Below are positions 1-9,203 of a stretch of DNA of 64,000 bases, piece after piece; the first letter of the stretch is position 1, and each line of letters begins with the position of its first letter. The stretch is taken from NCBI RefSeq assembly GCF_004217145.1, contig NZ_SHKR01000013.1, positions 496,001 to 560,000 of the forward strand, given 5' to 3'. Source of the stretch: Kribbella rubisoli. GTDB lineage: Bacteria; Actinomycetota; Actinomycetes; Propionibacteriales; Kribbellaceae. The notes beneath the pieces were generated by a model. The model was not told the origin of the DNA, did not search any database, and saw nothing but the letters and a program-made list of their open reading frames with translations. The translations under genes were made by a program, and so were the position numbers.

Positions 1-1
1 G

Positions 2-1177
2 AGCGTGCGCGAGGTGGTCTGGGTCGACGGCAAGTTGTCGGTCAAGGGCACCGCCGAGATCCGCCACCTGGAGACGGATCGCTCGTCGAAACTGCAGATC
101 GCGCTGGTCGTCGACGACACCTCACATCCCCTCGAGGTACGCCGGTATGCCGCGCTGGACCTGCACGGGGACAAGTCGCTCGTGGGATTCGAAATTCTGC
201 TGGATCCTCAACTGCTCGCTCTCTGCACGGGGGCGCCGGCGCACTTCGAGGTGCGGATGCGGTCGGGGCGGCGGGACCGGAAGGGCATGCTCGGCGGCCA
301 AGGACCGGGAAGCCCCGGGTGGGCGCCGGGTGCATGGATCGACGAGACGAACTGGATCCAGCCGGGGCCGGGCAAGTACGGCTGGTTCTCGCTGCGGCGG
401 CTGACGGACCCGTGCCGGTTGACCGCGGTCGAGCAGTCCGATGATGAGCTCGTGCTGCACGGTCGGGCGTCGTTCGACGAGCCGGAGTTGCATCTCAGCC
501 GGCCGGTCGTCGGCGGTGAGGAAGAGATTCCGCTGGAGGTCGACGGGCGTGACTTCACCGCCCGGCTGCCGATCCGGGACATCCTCGCGGCGGCGAACCA
601 CGACGATCCCTTCGGCCAGCGGACGACCCGGTCGTTCAGGGTTCACGGTCCGGATGGGCAGCAGCGCGTGTTGCTGTGGACCGCGGGCGACTCGGCCGTC
701 TCGCGCGTTGTCGACGATCGGGTCGTCACGCTGACCCGGTCGACCGGCGGGTACGTGAACCTGCACGAGTCGCCGATCCGGACGACCGCCGCCCATGCTG
801 TTGCTGAAGGCAATCAGTTGGTCGTGCGCGGGTCCGAGGGCTGCGACGTCACCTTCAGCTGGCGGCGGTACCTGGCCGACTCCGACGATCACCTCGACGT
901 CGCATGCCGTCGTACCGTGTCCGCCGACGGGTGGTCGGCCGCGGTCGACGTCGACTCGTTGATCCCGGTGACGGCGGTGAAGCTGTCGGTCGACCCGCTC
1001 GCCGCGCTGGCCGACTGGATCCTGTTCGCAACCTCCCCCGACGGTGCGGCCCACGCCGTACAGTGCGAGCCCTTCCTGTGCAGCCGGTTGCCGTTGGCAA
1101 TTACACATGGCGCCCACGGGACGCATGCGCTCGCAGTTCGACCCCATGCCGGCACTCTGCACGTCGAGGTGCGCTGA
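2..1177 (+). CDS. Glycosyltransferase C-terminal half (5' end outside window)
   Basis: The open frame runs in from the left edge with no credible start, so only the C-terminal ~391 residues are visible. They closely match the C-terminal half (from about residue 343) of the intact glycosyltransferase at 3682-5829: REVVWVDGKLSVKGTAEIRHL here against REVTWIDGELSVRGTAEIRHL there, and STGGYVNLHESPIR in both. The missing N-terminus is therefore probably a GT-A family-2 domain (inference). The visible part is beta-rich, with no transmembrane segment, and its function is unknown. The stop overlaps the next ATG (ATGA), so the genes look translationally coupled. Confidence 0.75.
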   Translation, partial: SVREVVWVDGKLSVKGTAEIRHLETDRSSKLQIALVVDDTSHPLEVRRYAALDLHGDKSLVGFEILLDPQLLALCTGAPAHFEVRMRSGRRDRKGMLGGQGPGSPGWAPGAWIDETNWIQPGPGKYGWFSLRRLTDPCRLTAVEQSDDELVLHGRASFDEPELHLSRPVVGGEEEIPLEVDGRDFTARLPIRDILAAANHDDPFGQRTTRSFRVHGPDGQQRVLLWTAGDSAVSRVVDDRVVTLTRSTGGYVNLHESPIRTTAAHAVAEGNQLVVRGSEGCDVTFSWRRYLADSDDHLDVACRRTVSADGWSAAVDVDSLIPVTAVKLSVDPLAALADWILFATSPDGAAHAVQCEPFLCSRLPLAITHGAHGTHALAVRPHAGTLHVEVR

Positions 1178-2001
1178 TGCATCATCACAACCACTACTAC
1201 GGTCAGACGCACATCCTGTCGCGGTACGCCGGGTTCGACTTCGACCATCCGCCGCGGCTCCGGGGATACCTGCAGCACGGCTGGAACATCGGCTGCGGCT
1301 GGAACCCGGTGCACGAGTTCTACGACGGCGCCTGGCGGTTCACCTGGAGCGATGCGCCGCGGCGTCGCGGGCATGCGCTCGGCCGGCGGAACTACCACAG
1401 CATCGGCGCGCCGTTCCTCTACCTGATGGAGCTCGAGCCGGAGAAGGAGGAGCCGGTCGAGCGCGAAGGCACGCTCTGGTTCCTGTTCCACGGGTGGGAG
1501 GGCGGCAAGATCCACGGCGACCACCGGCGGCTGATCGACGAGATCCGCGAGACCGAGGACGGTCCGGTCACGTTCAGCCTGTACTACACGGAGTACGACC
1601 GGCCCGAGGTGCGCGGGTTCTACGAGGACGCCGGCTTCCGCGTGGTGTCGTTCGGGCGGCGCGGGTTCTCCTACGAGGGGACCGATCGGCGCTTCCTGTT
1701 CAAGCAGCTCGCCGAACTGCGCAAGCACAAGCGGGTCGCGGCCAACCGGCTGTCGACCGCGATCTTCTACGGCATCGCGGCAGGCTGCGAACCGGCGGTG
1801 TACGGCGATCCGATGGAGATGGAGGGCGAGAACCCGTTGTTCGGCGGGCAGAGCCGGATCGAGCGGCTGTGGCCCGAGCTGCTCGGCAAGTCGATCGACC
1901 TCGAGGCCGCCCGAGCCACCACCGACCTCGAGCTCGGGAAACCCTGGATGATGCCGCCCGCGGAACTGCGGAGTCTGTTCGATTGGAGAGAGCGTGTCTG
2001 A
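1177..2001 (+). CDS. Putative GT-B-like glycosyltransferase of the surface-glycan locus
   Basis: A 274-residue soluble protein with an ATG overlapping the previous stop. Its His-rich start (MHHHNHYYGQTH) is native. The C-terminal third has RLSTAIFYGIAAGCEPAVYG, which resembles the donor-site region of GT-B capsule or sialyltransferase-like enzymes, where a run of S/T and G precedes a VYG strand. The first two thirds (HGWEGGKIHGD, SLYYTEYD) also read like a polysaccharide glycosyltransferase. I do not recognise a named family, and the glycosyltransferase call rests on these motifs and on the neighbouring GT2 genes. Its 3' end overlaps the next gene by 8 nt. Confidence 0.55.
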   Translation: MHHHNHYYGQTHILSRYAGFDFDHPPRLRGYLQHGWNIGCGWNPVHEFYDGAWRFTWSDAPRRRGHALGRRNYHSIGAPFLYLMELEPEKEEPVEREGTLWFLFHGWEGGKIHGDHRRLIDEIRETEDGPVTFSLYYTEYDRPEVRGFYEDAGFRVVSFGRRGFSYEGTDRRFLFKQLAELRKHKRVAANRLSTAIFYGIAAGCEPAVYGDPMEMEGENPLFGGQSRIERLWPELLGKSIDLEAARATTDLELGKPWMMPPAELRSLFDWRERV

Positions 2002-3685
2002 CGTCCAGGTGGTTCGCGGGGAGATGCAGCCGTGGACCGATCACACGACACCGCGGCCGGCGCTTGCGGCGCTGCTGACCGACGTCGTCCCGGCCAACCG
2101 CCGGACGCTGATCCTCGGGCCGCACGCGCCGCAGCAGATCGAGTCCGTGCTGGCGCACTCGTCCGAGGTGACGATCCTGGTCCGCTCGGTCGCCGATGCG
2201 CAGCAGCTCGGCGAGGACTTCGGCCCATGCCTGCAGGTGATCGCGGGCGCGCTGGACGGGCTGGAGGGCGAGCCGTACGACGTCATCATCGCGACCGACG
2301 GCTTGGACCGGATCCTGGGCTACGACAGCACCGACCTGTCGTGGACGGAGCGACTCGCTGCGTTGTCCCGGCTCGCGGCACCAGACGCGGTCGTCGTGCT
2401 GGCGCTGGAGAACGAGTTCTCGCTCCTGAACCTCCTGGACAGCCGGCCCGCGCACGAGCGCCACGGCGACGACGAGTGGCGCCCGCTCCACGACGACCCC
2501 ACACGCCCGGTCTCCGTCGACCAGTTGAAGGCTGCCCTGCCGTGGCGAGCCGAGGTGTACGCCGACTTCGCGTCTCGCACCTTCATTCGCGCCGACGTGG
2601 CTGCGGGCGCCTGCCCCGGCGAGCTGCCCACCCGGTCGGCGGTCGGTGCGCTCGAGTCCATCGACGTACCGCTCCTGTCGCCGCCGCACGAGGGTGTCGA
2701 CACGGCCGCGCGGGCGGGCCTGCTGGCGTCGGTGCCCACTGGATGGCTGGCGATCTCCGGGGCCCAGCCGTCGCACGATCTGTATGCGCAGACCGCTCAA
2801 GCTGTCCTGATTGCGGACCAGAACCTCACCGGCTGGGACACCACCACAACCATCGGGCCAGGCACGTCCGAGTCCGATCACTCCGCCGCTCCCGTGGAGG
2901 AGCTGTCCTTCGATCCGGACGTTGTCCCGGCTGCAGTTCCCTCTGGTGTCTCGGTGGAGACGGTGCTCTTCCGCCTCGCCGCAGCCGAGGACGTGCCTGC
3001 CTTCCGCAAGCTCGCCGCCGACCTGGGCGAGTGGGTAACTGAATCGCGCGTGATCGTCCGATGGGACGACATCATCTTCGATGGCGAATCCTTCGCGTCC
3101 GGTGTCTCGCCGTGGGTGGCTCAGGAAAGTGTGGAGAAGCACGATCTGCTGGCGGCTGCCTGGGTGCGGTTCCAGGATCGGTTGATGGGGCAGCATCGGC
3201 GGCATCCGTGGCCGCCGTGGATGGTGGGCGACGACCTGGTGTCCGCGTGGCTCGGGATGTCCGGGGTCGAGCCGCCCGAGCAGCTCCAGGCGACCTCGCC
3301 CGACACCGCACCTGCGACCGCGCAACAAGTTGCTCGCGGCAAGGAACTGGCGGCGGCGCTGGACGTCGTACTCGAGACCCGCAAGGGCACCGTCGACGTA
3401 CGCACGGCTCTGGCGGCGGCCGAGGAAGCCAAGCAGGAGCTGTTCGAGCTCAAGGGGCACGTGTACGGACTCGAGCGGACGCTCGGCTTCCGCAACAAGG
3501 CGATGAAGACGCGCGAGAACCGCATCCGTGAGCTCCGCGGCCAGCTGCAGCGGCTCACGAGCGCCCACGAGCGCATCCGCGGTTCCCGGACGTACGCCGT
3601 CTCGCGCGTGATCTTCCACGCGGCGCAGGTCCGCAAGCCCAAGACCGTTGCCCGCAAGCTCGCCCGCCGGATCCGGAAGCGATGA
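1994..3685 (+). CDS. Methyltransferase-like protein with C-terminal coiled coil
   Basis: 563 residues from a GTG inside the previous gene's end. Residues ~35-150 have a Rossmann-like pattern (RTLILGPHAPQQIESVL, then VTILVRS, then YDVIIATDGLDRI) like class I SAM-dependent methyltransferases, but the glycine-rich SAM loop is not canonical, so activity is uncertain. The middle is variable. The last ~130 residues are charged and helical (EEAKQELFELKGHVYGLERT), then SRTYAVSRVIF and a basic tail, a pattern common in glycan-locus proteins that associate with membranes or partners. ATGA overlap with the downstream glycosyltransferase indicates one operon. Confidence 0.55.
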   Translation: MSDVQVVRGEMQPWTDHTTPRPALAALLTDVVPANRRTLILGPHAPQQIESVLAHSSEVTILVRSVADAQQLGEDFGPCLQVIAGALDGLEGEPYDVIIATDGLDRILGYDSTDLSWTERLAALSRLAAPDAVVVLALENEFSLLNLLDSRPAHERHGDDEWRPLHDDPTRPVSVDQLKAALPWRAEVYADFASRTFIRADVAAGACPGELPTRSAVGALESIDVPLLSPPHEGVDTAARAGLLASVPTGWLAISGAQPSHDLYAQTAQAVLIADQNLTGWDTTTTIGPGTSESDHSAAPVEELSFDPDVVPAAVPSGVSVETVLFRLAAAEDVPAFRKLAADLGEWVTESRVIVRWDDIIFDGESFASGVSPWVAQESVEKHDLLAAAWVRFQDRLMGQHRRHPWPPWMVGDDLVSAWLGMSGVEPPEQLQATSPDTAPATAQQVARGKELAAALDVVLETRKGTVDVRTALAAAEEAKQELFELKGHVYGLERTLGFRNKAMKTRENRIRELRGQLQRLTSAHERIRGSRTYAVSRVIFHAAQVRKPKTVARKLARRIRKR

Positions 3686-5829
3686 GCAGTCCGCGCCTGA
3701 GCGTGGTGGTGCCGTTCTACAACGTCGGCGCGTACATCGGGGACTGCCTGGACTCGATCGCGCGACAGACCTGGGGCGACTTCGAGGCGATCCTGGTCGA
3801 CGACGGTTCACCGGACGACAGCGCTGTGATCGCGAAGGAGATGTGCGCCCGCGACTCGCGGTTCCGGATCGTCGAGCAGGACAACGCCGGGCTCGGTCCC
3901 GCCCGCAACACCGGGGTGGAGCACGCGACGGGGGAGTACATCACGTTCGTCGACAGCGACGACCTGGTGACCCGGCACGGGTTCGGACTGCTGATCAAGT
4001 CGCTCGACCGGACCGGTTCGGACTTCGCCGGCGGCAACGCTCGACGGTTCAACAACAGCTACGGCGTACGGCCGTCGTGGCTGCACGGGCAGACGTTCAC
4101 CGAAGACCGGTTCGCGACACACATCTCGGAAACGCCGCAGCTCGTGCTCGACCGGATGGTGTGGAACAAGGTCTACCGCCGGTCGTTCTGGGACGAGTAC
4201 GGGTACCGCTTCCCGGCGATCCGGTACGAGGACTACCCGGTCACTCTCAAGGCGCACCTCGACGCGGTCACCGTCGACGCGATCGCGGCGCCGGTCTACT
4301 TCTGGCGCGAGCGCGAGTCGGGTGACTCGATCACGCAGCAGAAGTTCCAGCTCGCGAACATCCGCGACCGCGTCGCCTCGGCCGGCCTCGTGCTGGACGA
4401 GATCGAGGACGCGCTGCCCGAGATCCGTCACCGGGTGCACGCGCACTTCCGCCAGATCGACCTGCACTCGATCCTGTCCGCGTTCGGCACGGTCCCGCCC
4501 GAGGAGGAGCAGCATCTCGTCGAGCTGACGAGCGAACTCCTCGGCCGGCTGGACAACGCCGTACTCGACACCGCGTCGCGGGTCGCCCAACTGCAGTTCG
4601 CGGCTGTCCGCGCGGGGGACGTCGAGCTGCTGCGCTTGGTCGCCCTCGACCCGGACGCGGCGGAGGAGCACCTGCCGCTGACCAAGACCGACTTCACGCT
4701 GGCAACAAGCATCCGCGAGGTGACCTGGATCGACGGCGAGCTGTCGGTACGGGGCACCGCCGAGATCCGTCACCTGCAGTCCAAACCGTCGAGCCTCCGG
4801 ATCGGTCTCGTCATCGCCGGCCGGAACTATCGACTTCCGGTACGGCGGTTGCCCGAGACCGACCTTCGCGGCGAGGAGAGCCTTGTCGGATTCGAGGTCC
4901 GTGTCAGCCGGGAGCTGCTCGCCAAGTGCCCGGCGGGCCCTTCGCATTTCGACGTACGGATGCGGGTCGGTGGGATCCGCTGCCGGGACATGCTGCGGGG
5001 GCAGAAGGCCGGCAGCCCGGGATGGCCGCCGGGGATGTGGATCGACGGGACGAGCTGGATCCAGCCGGGTCCGGGCAAGGAAGGCGCGTTCGCCGTACGG
5101 CGGTTGGCGGATCCGTGCCGACTGACCTCGGTCGAGCAGACGCCCGACGCGCTGATCCTGCACGGGCGGTCGGCGTGGGACGAGCCGTCGCTGTTCGTCA
5201 GCCGGCCGTTGTCGGGCGGCGTGGAGGAACTGCCGATCGAGGTCCACGGCCGCGACTTCACCGCACGGCTGCCGATCCGGCCGATGCTCGAGGAGATCAA
5301 CCCCGACGATCCGTTCAGCCAGCGGACGACGCGGGCGTTCCGGATGCGTGGGCCGGAAGGCCGCGAGCAGGTGCTGTTGTGGACGGCGGGCGACCGGCTG
5401 GTCTCACACGCCGAGGGCGGTCGCGTCGTGATGCTGACCCGATCGACCGGCGGCTACGTGAACCTGCACGAGTCCCCGATCCGGATGACCGCAACAACAG
5501 CAGTTGCTGCTGGCAACATGTTGGTTGTGCGGGGCCCCGATTGGGGCGACGTCGACTTCAGCTGGCGACGGTACCTGCCTGATTCCGACGACTACGTGGA
5601 CGTTGCGTGCCGTCGTACCGTGTCCGATGACGGCTGGGCGGCTGTTGTCGAGATGGCGGAGCTGGAGCCGGCCGATTGGATCCTCTTCGCGACGGCGCCT
5701 GCCGGTACGTCGCATGCGGTCCAGTGCGAGCCGTTCTTGTCCAGCCGGTTGCCGCTCATGATCACCCGGGGGCGGCACGCGTTCGCCGTACGTCCACTGG
5801 CCGGCACGTTGCATCTCGAGGTGAGTTAG
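3682..5829 (+). CDS. Family-2 glycosyltransferase with large C-terminal domain
   Basis: 715 residues. The N-terminal GT-A domain has SVVVPFYN (7-14), DDGSPDDS (40-47), the acceptor/donor segment DNAGLGPARNTG (67-78) and the metal-binding DSDD (91-94). It should transfer a sugar from a nucleotide donor onto a cell-surface glycan in the cytoplasm. From ~343 a second domain of ~370 residues begins that is shared with the truncated gene at the left edge; it has no motif I recognise. Start ATG overlaps the previous stop. Convergent with the downstream methyltransferase gene, overlapping by 4 nt (TTAG). Confidence 0.88.
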   Translation: MSSPRLSVVVPFYNVGAYIGDCLDSIARQTWGDFEAILVDDGSPDDSAVIAKEMCARDSRFRIVEQDNAGLGPARNTGVEHATGEYITFVDSDDLVTRHGFGLLIKSLDRTGSDFAGGNARRFNNSYGVRPSWLHGQTFTEDRFATHISETPQLVLDRMVWNKVYRRSFWDEYGYRFPAIRYEDYPVTLKAHLDAVTVDAIAAPVYFWRERESGDSITQQKFQLANIRDRVASAGLVLDEIEDALPEIRHRVHAHFRQIDLHSILSAFGTVPPEEEQHLVELTSELLGRLDNAVLDTASRVAQLQFAAVRAGDVELLRLVALDPDAAEEHLPLTKTDFTLATSIREVTWIDGELSVRGTAEIRHLQSKPSSLRIGLVIAGRNYRLPVRRLPETDLRGEESLVGFEVRVSRELLAKCPAGPSHFDVRMRVGGIRCRDMLRGQKAGSPGWPPGMWIDGTSWIQPGPGKEGAFAVRRLADPCRLTSVEQTPDALILHGRSAWDEPSLFVSRPLSGGVEELPIEVHGRDFTARLPIRPMLEEINPDDPFSQRTTRAFRMRGPEGREQVLLWTAGDRLVSHAEGGRVVMLTRSTGGYVNLHESPIRMTATTAVAAGNMLVVRGPDWGDVDFSWRRYLPDSDDYVDVACRRTVSDDGWAAVVEMAELEPADWILFATAPAGTSHAVQCEPFLSSRLPLMITRGRHAFAVRPLAGTLHLEVS

Positions 5830-7346
5830 CGCCTCGCCACCAGCAGTTGGTGGGTGACCGGCCAGTCGACAGGATCGCCGTCCGGGGTGGTGATGGAGGC
5901 GACCGGGGCGATGCGGTTGTCGATGACCCAGTCGTTGCGCCACGCGTTCGACGCCGGGTCGACGGTGAAGCCGGCGCGTTCGGCAACCGCGGACCAGCCG
6001 GCGAAGTTCAGGCCGCAGAACTGTTCGTGTGTCTCGCTCAGCCAATTGTCGACGTAGTCCTTGCGGGTCAGGAAGTCCATCGCGTCGGCCAGCCGGAGCG
6101 TGAGCTTGTCGCCGGCGACGTCGAACTCGAAGGCGACTTTGGCGTTACGCCGGAAGTCGTGTGCGAACTGGAAGAACCGTGCGCGGGTCGAGAGCTTGCT
6201 GATGTACGCCGCTGGATCGTCGAGCACTTGGAGTTCGGTGATGTCTTGCGGGTTCTCGCCGTCGCTGTCGTCGAGCCGCAAAACGACCGGGCGGTCGGGC
6301 TCATCGGGGCCGCACACGTCGGAGTTGATCCAGACGCCGTGCGGTGCTGTGTGGGCGAAGAGCGCATTGGCGAAGCGCTGGACCGTGTCGGGACGCGAGC
6401 CGTCGGCGTACGACCAGATCTCGTGGGTGAGTGCGAGCGTCAGTGTGGTGTCGATCGACCGCGGCAGGAAGACGGCCGAGCCGAGCATGTTGCGTTGATA
6501 GAAATAGACGTTCGGGTTGGTGAAAAGGCCTTGCTCTTTCTTGTGCACGCATTCGGCGTACAAATGCCGGGCGACCTCGACGCCGATCAGATCCGACTCG
6601 TGAAAGCGCGGGTCCGCATCGATCAGTTGCAGGGTCGCGCCGGTCGCGCAGCCGATGTCGAGAATGCGTCCGGGGCGGACGAAACCCTTTATTTGCTGCC
6701 ATTTCCGGTCCGCGGCGGATTCGAACGCGTCGGCGTACGTCTTGTAGTCGCGGGTCGTGGTGAGTCCGCCGTCGTCGCCGACCACCGGGTCGTTCACGCA
6801 CCGCGCGACGTGCGCGTCCAGGGCGTACCGCTCGAACACATCCACGGTCGCCGGATGCGCCAGTTCCTTCCAATGATCATTGCCCTCAGCAATCATCAGC
6901 AGCACGTCCCAGGGCCGCGCGACACCTTCGGGCTCGACCCCGATCACCGTGAACCCCAACCGCTCGTACAACTTACTCACGGCCGGCGTAGAACAAGCGA
7001 CGACCGTATTCCCCGGCGTCAACCGCACGAGATCATCGGTCCCCGCCTCGATCGCCTTCACCGTCACCTCGGCAAAGTCATCCGTAGGCGGCGTATCCAC
7101 CACCCCCACCACCAACGACCGAATCCCCGCCGCCACACTGAACCGCTCGATCGCCGCCTCCCGCCGATCGAACCCCACCGGATTCCGCTTGGTCGTCTGA
7201 TGATTAGCCGACGTCACCGCCCACACCACGGTCCGCCCCGCGAACCTCCGCAGAAACTCCCCCTGAAACCGGGTCAACACATGATGCCGCCCCGGAAACA
7301 ACAAGTACTCGGTCACCCCGGCCAACCTTTCCTGCGTAGCATGCAT
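5826..7346 (-). CDS. Two-domain protein: nucleotidyltransferase-like N-terminus, SAM methyltransferase C-terminus
   Basis: 506 residues from ATG 7346; an in-frame ATG at 7358 preceded by GGGA is an alternative. The C-terminal half has a clear class I SAM motif, ILDIGCATGATLQLID, followed by a typical methyltransferase core. The N-terminal ~150 residues (YLLFPGRHHVLTRFQGEFLR, then VVWAVTSANH, RREAAIERF) resemble the HIGH-superfamily nucleotidyltransferase fold, with HHxLTRFQ in place of the (H/T)xGH motif; this is inference. It lies between glycosyltransferase and pseudaminate genes, so sugar methylation is the natural guess. It diverges from the lipoprotein gene with about 34 bp between starts. 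Confidence 0.65.
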   Translation of the reverse strand: MHATQERLAGVTEYLLFPGRHHVLTRFQGEFLRRFAGRTVVWAVTSANHQTTKRNPVGFDRREAAIERFSVAAGIRSLVVGVVDTPPTDDFAEVTVKAIEAGTDDLVRLTPGNTVVACSTPAVSKLYERLGFTVIGVEPEGVARPWDVLLMIAEGNDHWKELAHPATVDVFERYALDAHVARCVNDPVVGDDGGLTTTRDYKTYADAFESAADRKWQQIKGFVRPGRILDIGCATGATLQLIDADPRFHESDLIGVEVARHLYAECVHKKEQGLFTNPNVYFYQRNMLGSAVFLPRSIDTTLTLALTHEIWSYADGSRPDTVQRFANALFAHTAPHGVWINSDVCGPDEPDRPVVLRLDDSDGENPQDITELQVLDDPAAYISKLSTRARFFQFAHDFRRNAKVAFEFDVAGDKLTLRLADAMDFLTRKDYVDNWLSETHEQFCGLNFAGWSAVAERAGFTVDPASNAWRNDWVIDNRIAPVASITTPDGDPVDWPVTHQLLVARR

Positions 7347-7380
7347 CAGACAGAACATGATCCCAGGGGGAGGGACCGCG

Positions 7381-8157
7381 GTGACACGATGGGCTCTGGC
7401 AGCCGGCTGCCTCGCACTGATCCTCACCGGCTGCACGACGTCCGACCGGGCAACCGATCACACCGCACCGTCGGCCACTCCCAGTGCGGCGCCTACGGCG
7501 ATGACGACGGTCCCTCGGGCGTCGACGACTCCCACGCCGGCCGAGTTCCGGTACACCGCGAACGACCTGCAGCTGGCGCTTCCGACGGCGTACGGGACGC
7601 ACAAGCTGGAGAAGTCGCTCTACATCTATCCGCCCGCGCCGACCGCGACCTGGCGGCCGGATCCGCTGGCCGTCTGGAAGGTCGAACCGGCGATCTGCCG
7701 GGACGTCATCCGCTACCAGGGCGTCCCTGGTGTGCCCGGCGACTTCATCGCGCCGACCACACCTTCGGCCGTGGGCTTCGCTTCCCTCGGCCAGGGGGTC
7801 GGCCGTGAGCGCCCGTTCGTCAGCGTCAACGTCGTCGAGCTGGCCGGCGCGCTCGGCGACCGGCTCCTCGACCAGCGCCTACCGACCCCACCCGAATGCG
7901 CCCACATCCTGACCGACGGCAAGGCCCGCGCCTCGGTCGTCGAGCGCGCCCTACCCGGCTTCGGTGTCCGCGCCCGCTACATCGTCCGCACGTACCCGGT
8001 CGGCGCCCAGACCTACACCGAGCGCACCTTGCAGTACCGCACACCGACGTACGTCGTCCTCGTCCGCCTGGACGCCTTCATCAATCCCGAACAGCCCTTC
8101 CTCGCCTTCGCGACGAAGGCCCGGGACAGCCTGAAAACCCTGACCCCGATGAGCTAG
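7381..8157 (+). CDS. Putative secreted lipoprotein
   Basis: 258 residues starting at GTG 7381, chosen because a purine-rich GGGGGAGGG lies 8-10 nt upstream and because it gives a compact type II signal (RWALAAGCLALILTGCTT) with lipobox LTGC and Cys at ~18. A Thr/Ala/Pro-rich linker (SATPSAAPTAMTT) follows, then a ~190-residue extracytoplasmic domain with no family I recognise. An ATG at 7357 would add eight residues. Its TAG stop shares a CTAG tetramer with the convergent pseI stop. Confidence 0.7.
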   Translation: MTRWALAAGCLALILTGCTTSDRATDHTAPSATPSAAPTAMTTVPRASTTPTPAEFRYTANDLQLALPTAYGTHKLEKSLYIYPPAPTATWRPDPLAVWKVEPAICRDVIRYQGVPGVPGDFIAPTTPSAVGFASLGQGVGRERPFVSVNVVELAGALGDRLLDQRLPTPPECAHILTDGKARASVVERALPGFGVRARYIVRTYPVGAQTYTERTLQYRTPTYVVLVRLDAFINPEQPFLAFATKARDSLKTLTPMS

Positions 8158-9203
8158 AGCAGGTCCCAGGTGAGTGGGGTGCCGGCCTTGGTGGCTACCC
8201 GGAAGGGGCGGCCGTTGACTTGGTTGAACAAGTCGGGGGCGAGGCCGCCGGCGGGGCGGATGGAGCGGACGTTGTCGGGGGTGATGGCGTCGCCGGCTTG
8301 GACGTCTCGGGTGACGTAGAGGGAGCGGCGGAAGCGGAGGACGTTCTCTTCGGCTTGTTTGGGGCCGATGACTGGTTTGCCCAGTGAGAGTTGGGCGACG
8401 CGGGCGCTCTCGACGAGGAGCTCCAGTTCCCACGGTTCGAGCGAGAACGCGGAGTCGACGCCGCCGTCGACCCGCTTGAGCGTGACGTGCTTCTCGATCA
8501 CCGTCGCGCCGAGCGCGACAGCAGCCACAGCAGCGCCGATGCCCATCGTGTGGTCCGACAGGCCGACCTGTACGCCGAGGGCGTCGCGCAGGACCGGGAT
8601 GCCGCGCAGGTTCGACTGCTCGGGCGGGGCGGGGTAGCTCGCCGTACACGACAGCACGATGATCTGCTCGTTGCCGGTCGAGCGCGCGGCCCGGACCGCG
8701 GCGTCGATGTCGGTCAGCGTCGCGGAGCCGGTGGAGATGATGATCGGCTTCCCGGTCTCCGCCATCCCGCGGACCAGCGGAAGATCACCGATCTCGTTCG
8801 ACGCGACCTTGTACGCCGGGACGTTCAGCTTCTCGAGGAAGTCGATCGCGGTCTGGTCGAACGCGGACGAGAACGCCACGAGCCCGAGCGACGTCGCCAG
8901 CTCGAAGATCGGCTCGTGCCAGGCCCACGGGGTGTGCGCCTCCTCGTACAGGTCGTACAGCCGCGCCTCGCTCCACAGCTCGTGCTCGACCGGCAGCCGG
9001 AACGCCGGCAGGTCGAGGTCGAGCGTCATCGTGTCCGCGGTGTACGTCTGCAGCTTCAGAGCCTGAGCGCCGGACTCAGCAACCGCCCGGACGATGTCGA
9101 GCGCCCGCGCCAGGTCTCCGTTGTGGTTCCCGGACATTTCGGCGATGACGAACGGCTGGTGATCCGGCCCGACCGGCACGCCGCCGATCTCGATGGTGCT
9201 CAT
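8154..9203 (-). CDS. pseI: Pseudaminic acid synthase
   Basis: 349 residues. A NeuB/PseI-type TIM barrel (FVIAEMSGNHNGD, LKLQTYTADTMTL, YKVASNEIGD, VGLSDHTMG, VIEKHVTL) is followed by a C-terminal SAF-type antifreeze-like domain (RRSLYVTRDVQAGD). The family condenses PEP with a hexosamine derivative; the YDLYEEAHTPWAWH segment resembles PseI more than sialate synthase, pointing to 2,4-diacetamido-2,4,6-trideoxy-altrose as substrate and pseudaminic acid as product. Its ATG overlaps the pseH stop by 1 nt (TAATG). PseB, PseC, PseF and PseG are not in the window. Confidence 0.85.
   Translation of the reverse strand: MSTIEIGGVPVGPDHQPFVIAEMSGNHNGDLARALDIVRAVAESGAQALKLQTYTADTMTLDLDLPAFRLPVEHELWSEARLYDLYEEAHTPWAWHEPIFELATSLGLVAFSSAFDQTAIDFLEKLNVPAYKVASNEIGDLPLVRGMAETGKPIIISTGSATLTDIDAAVRAARSTGNEQIIVLSCTASYPAPPEQSNLRGIPVLRDALGVQVGLSDHTMGIGAAVAAVALGATVIEKHVTLKRVDGGVDSAFSLEPWELELLVESARVAQLSLGKPVIGPKQAEENVLRFRRSLYVTRDVQAGDAITPDNVRSIRPAGGLAPDLFNQVNGRPFRVATKAGTPLTWDLL

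Noticed and set aside
1700..3811. Long minus-strand open frame antisense to the methyltransferase-like gene.
   Set aside because: Arg/Gly-rich, no motif, fully explained by the plus-strand genes.
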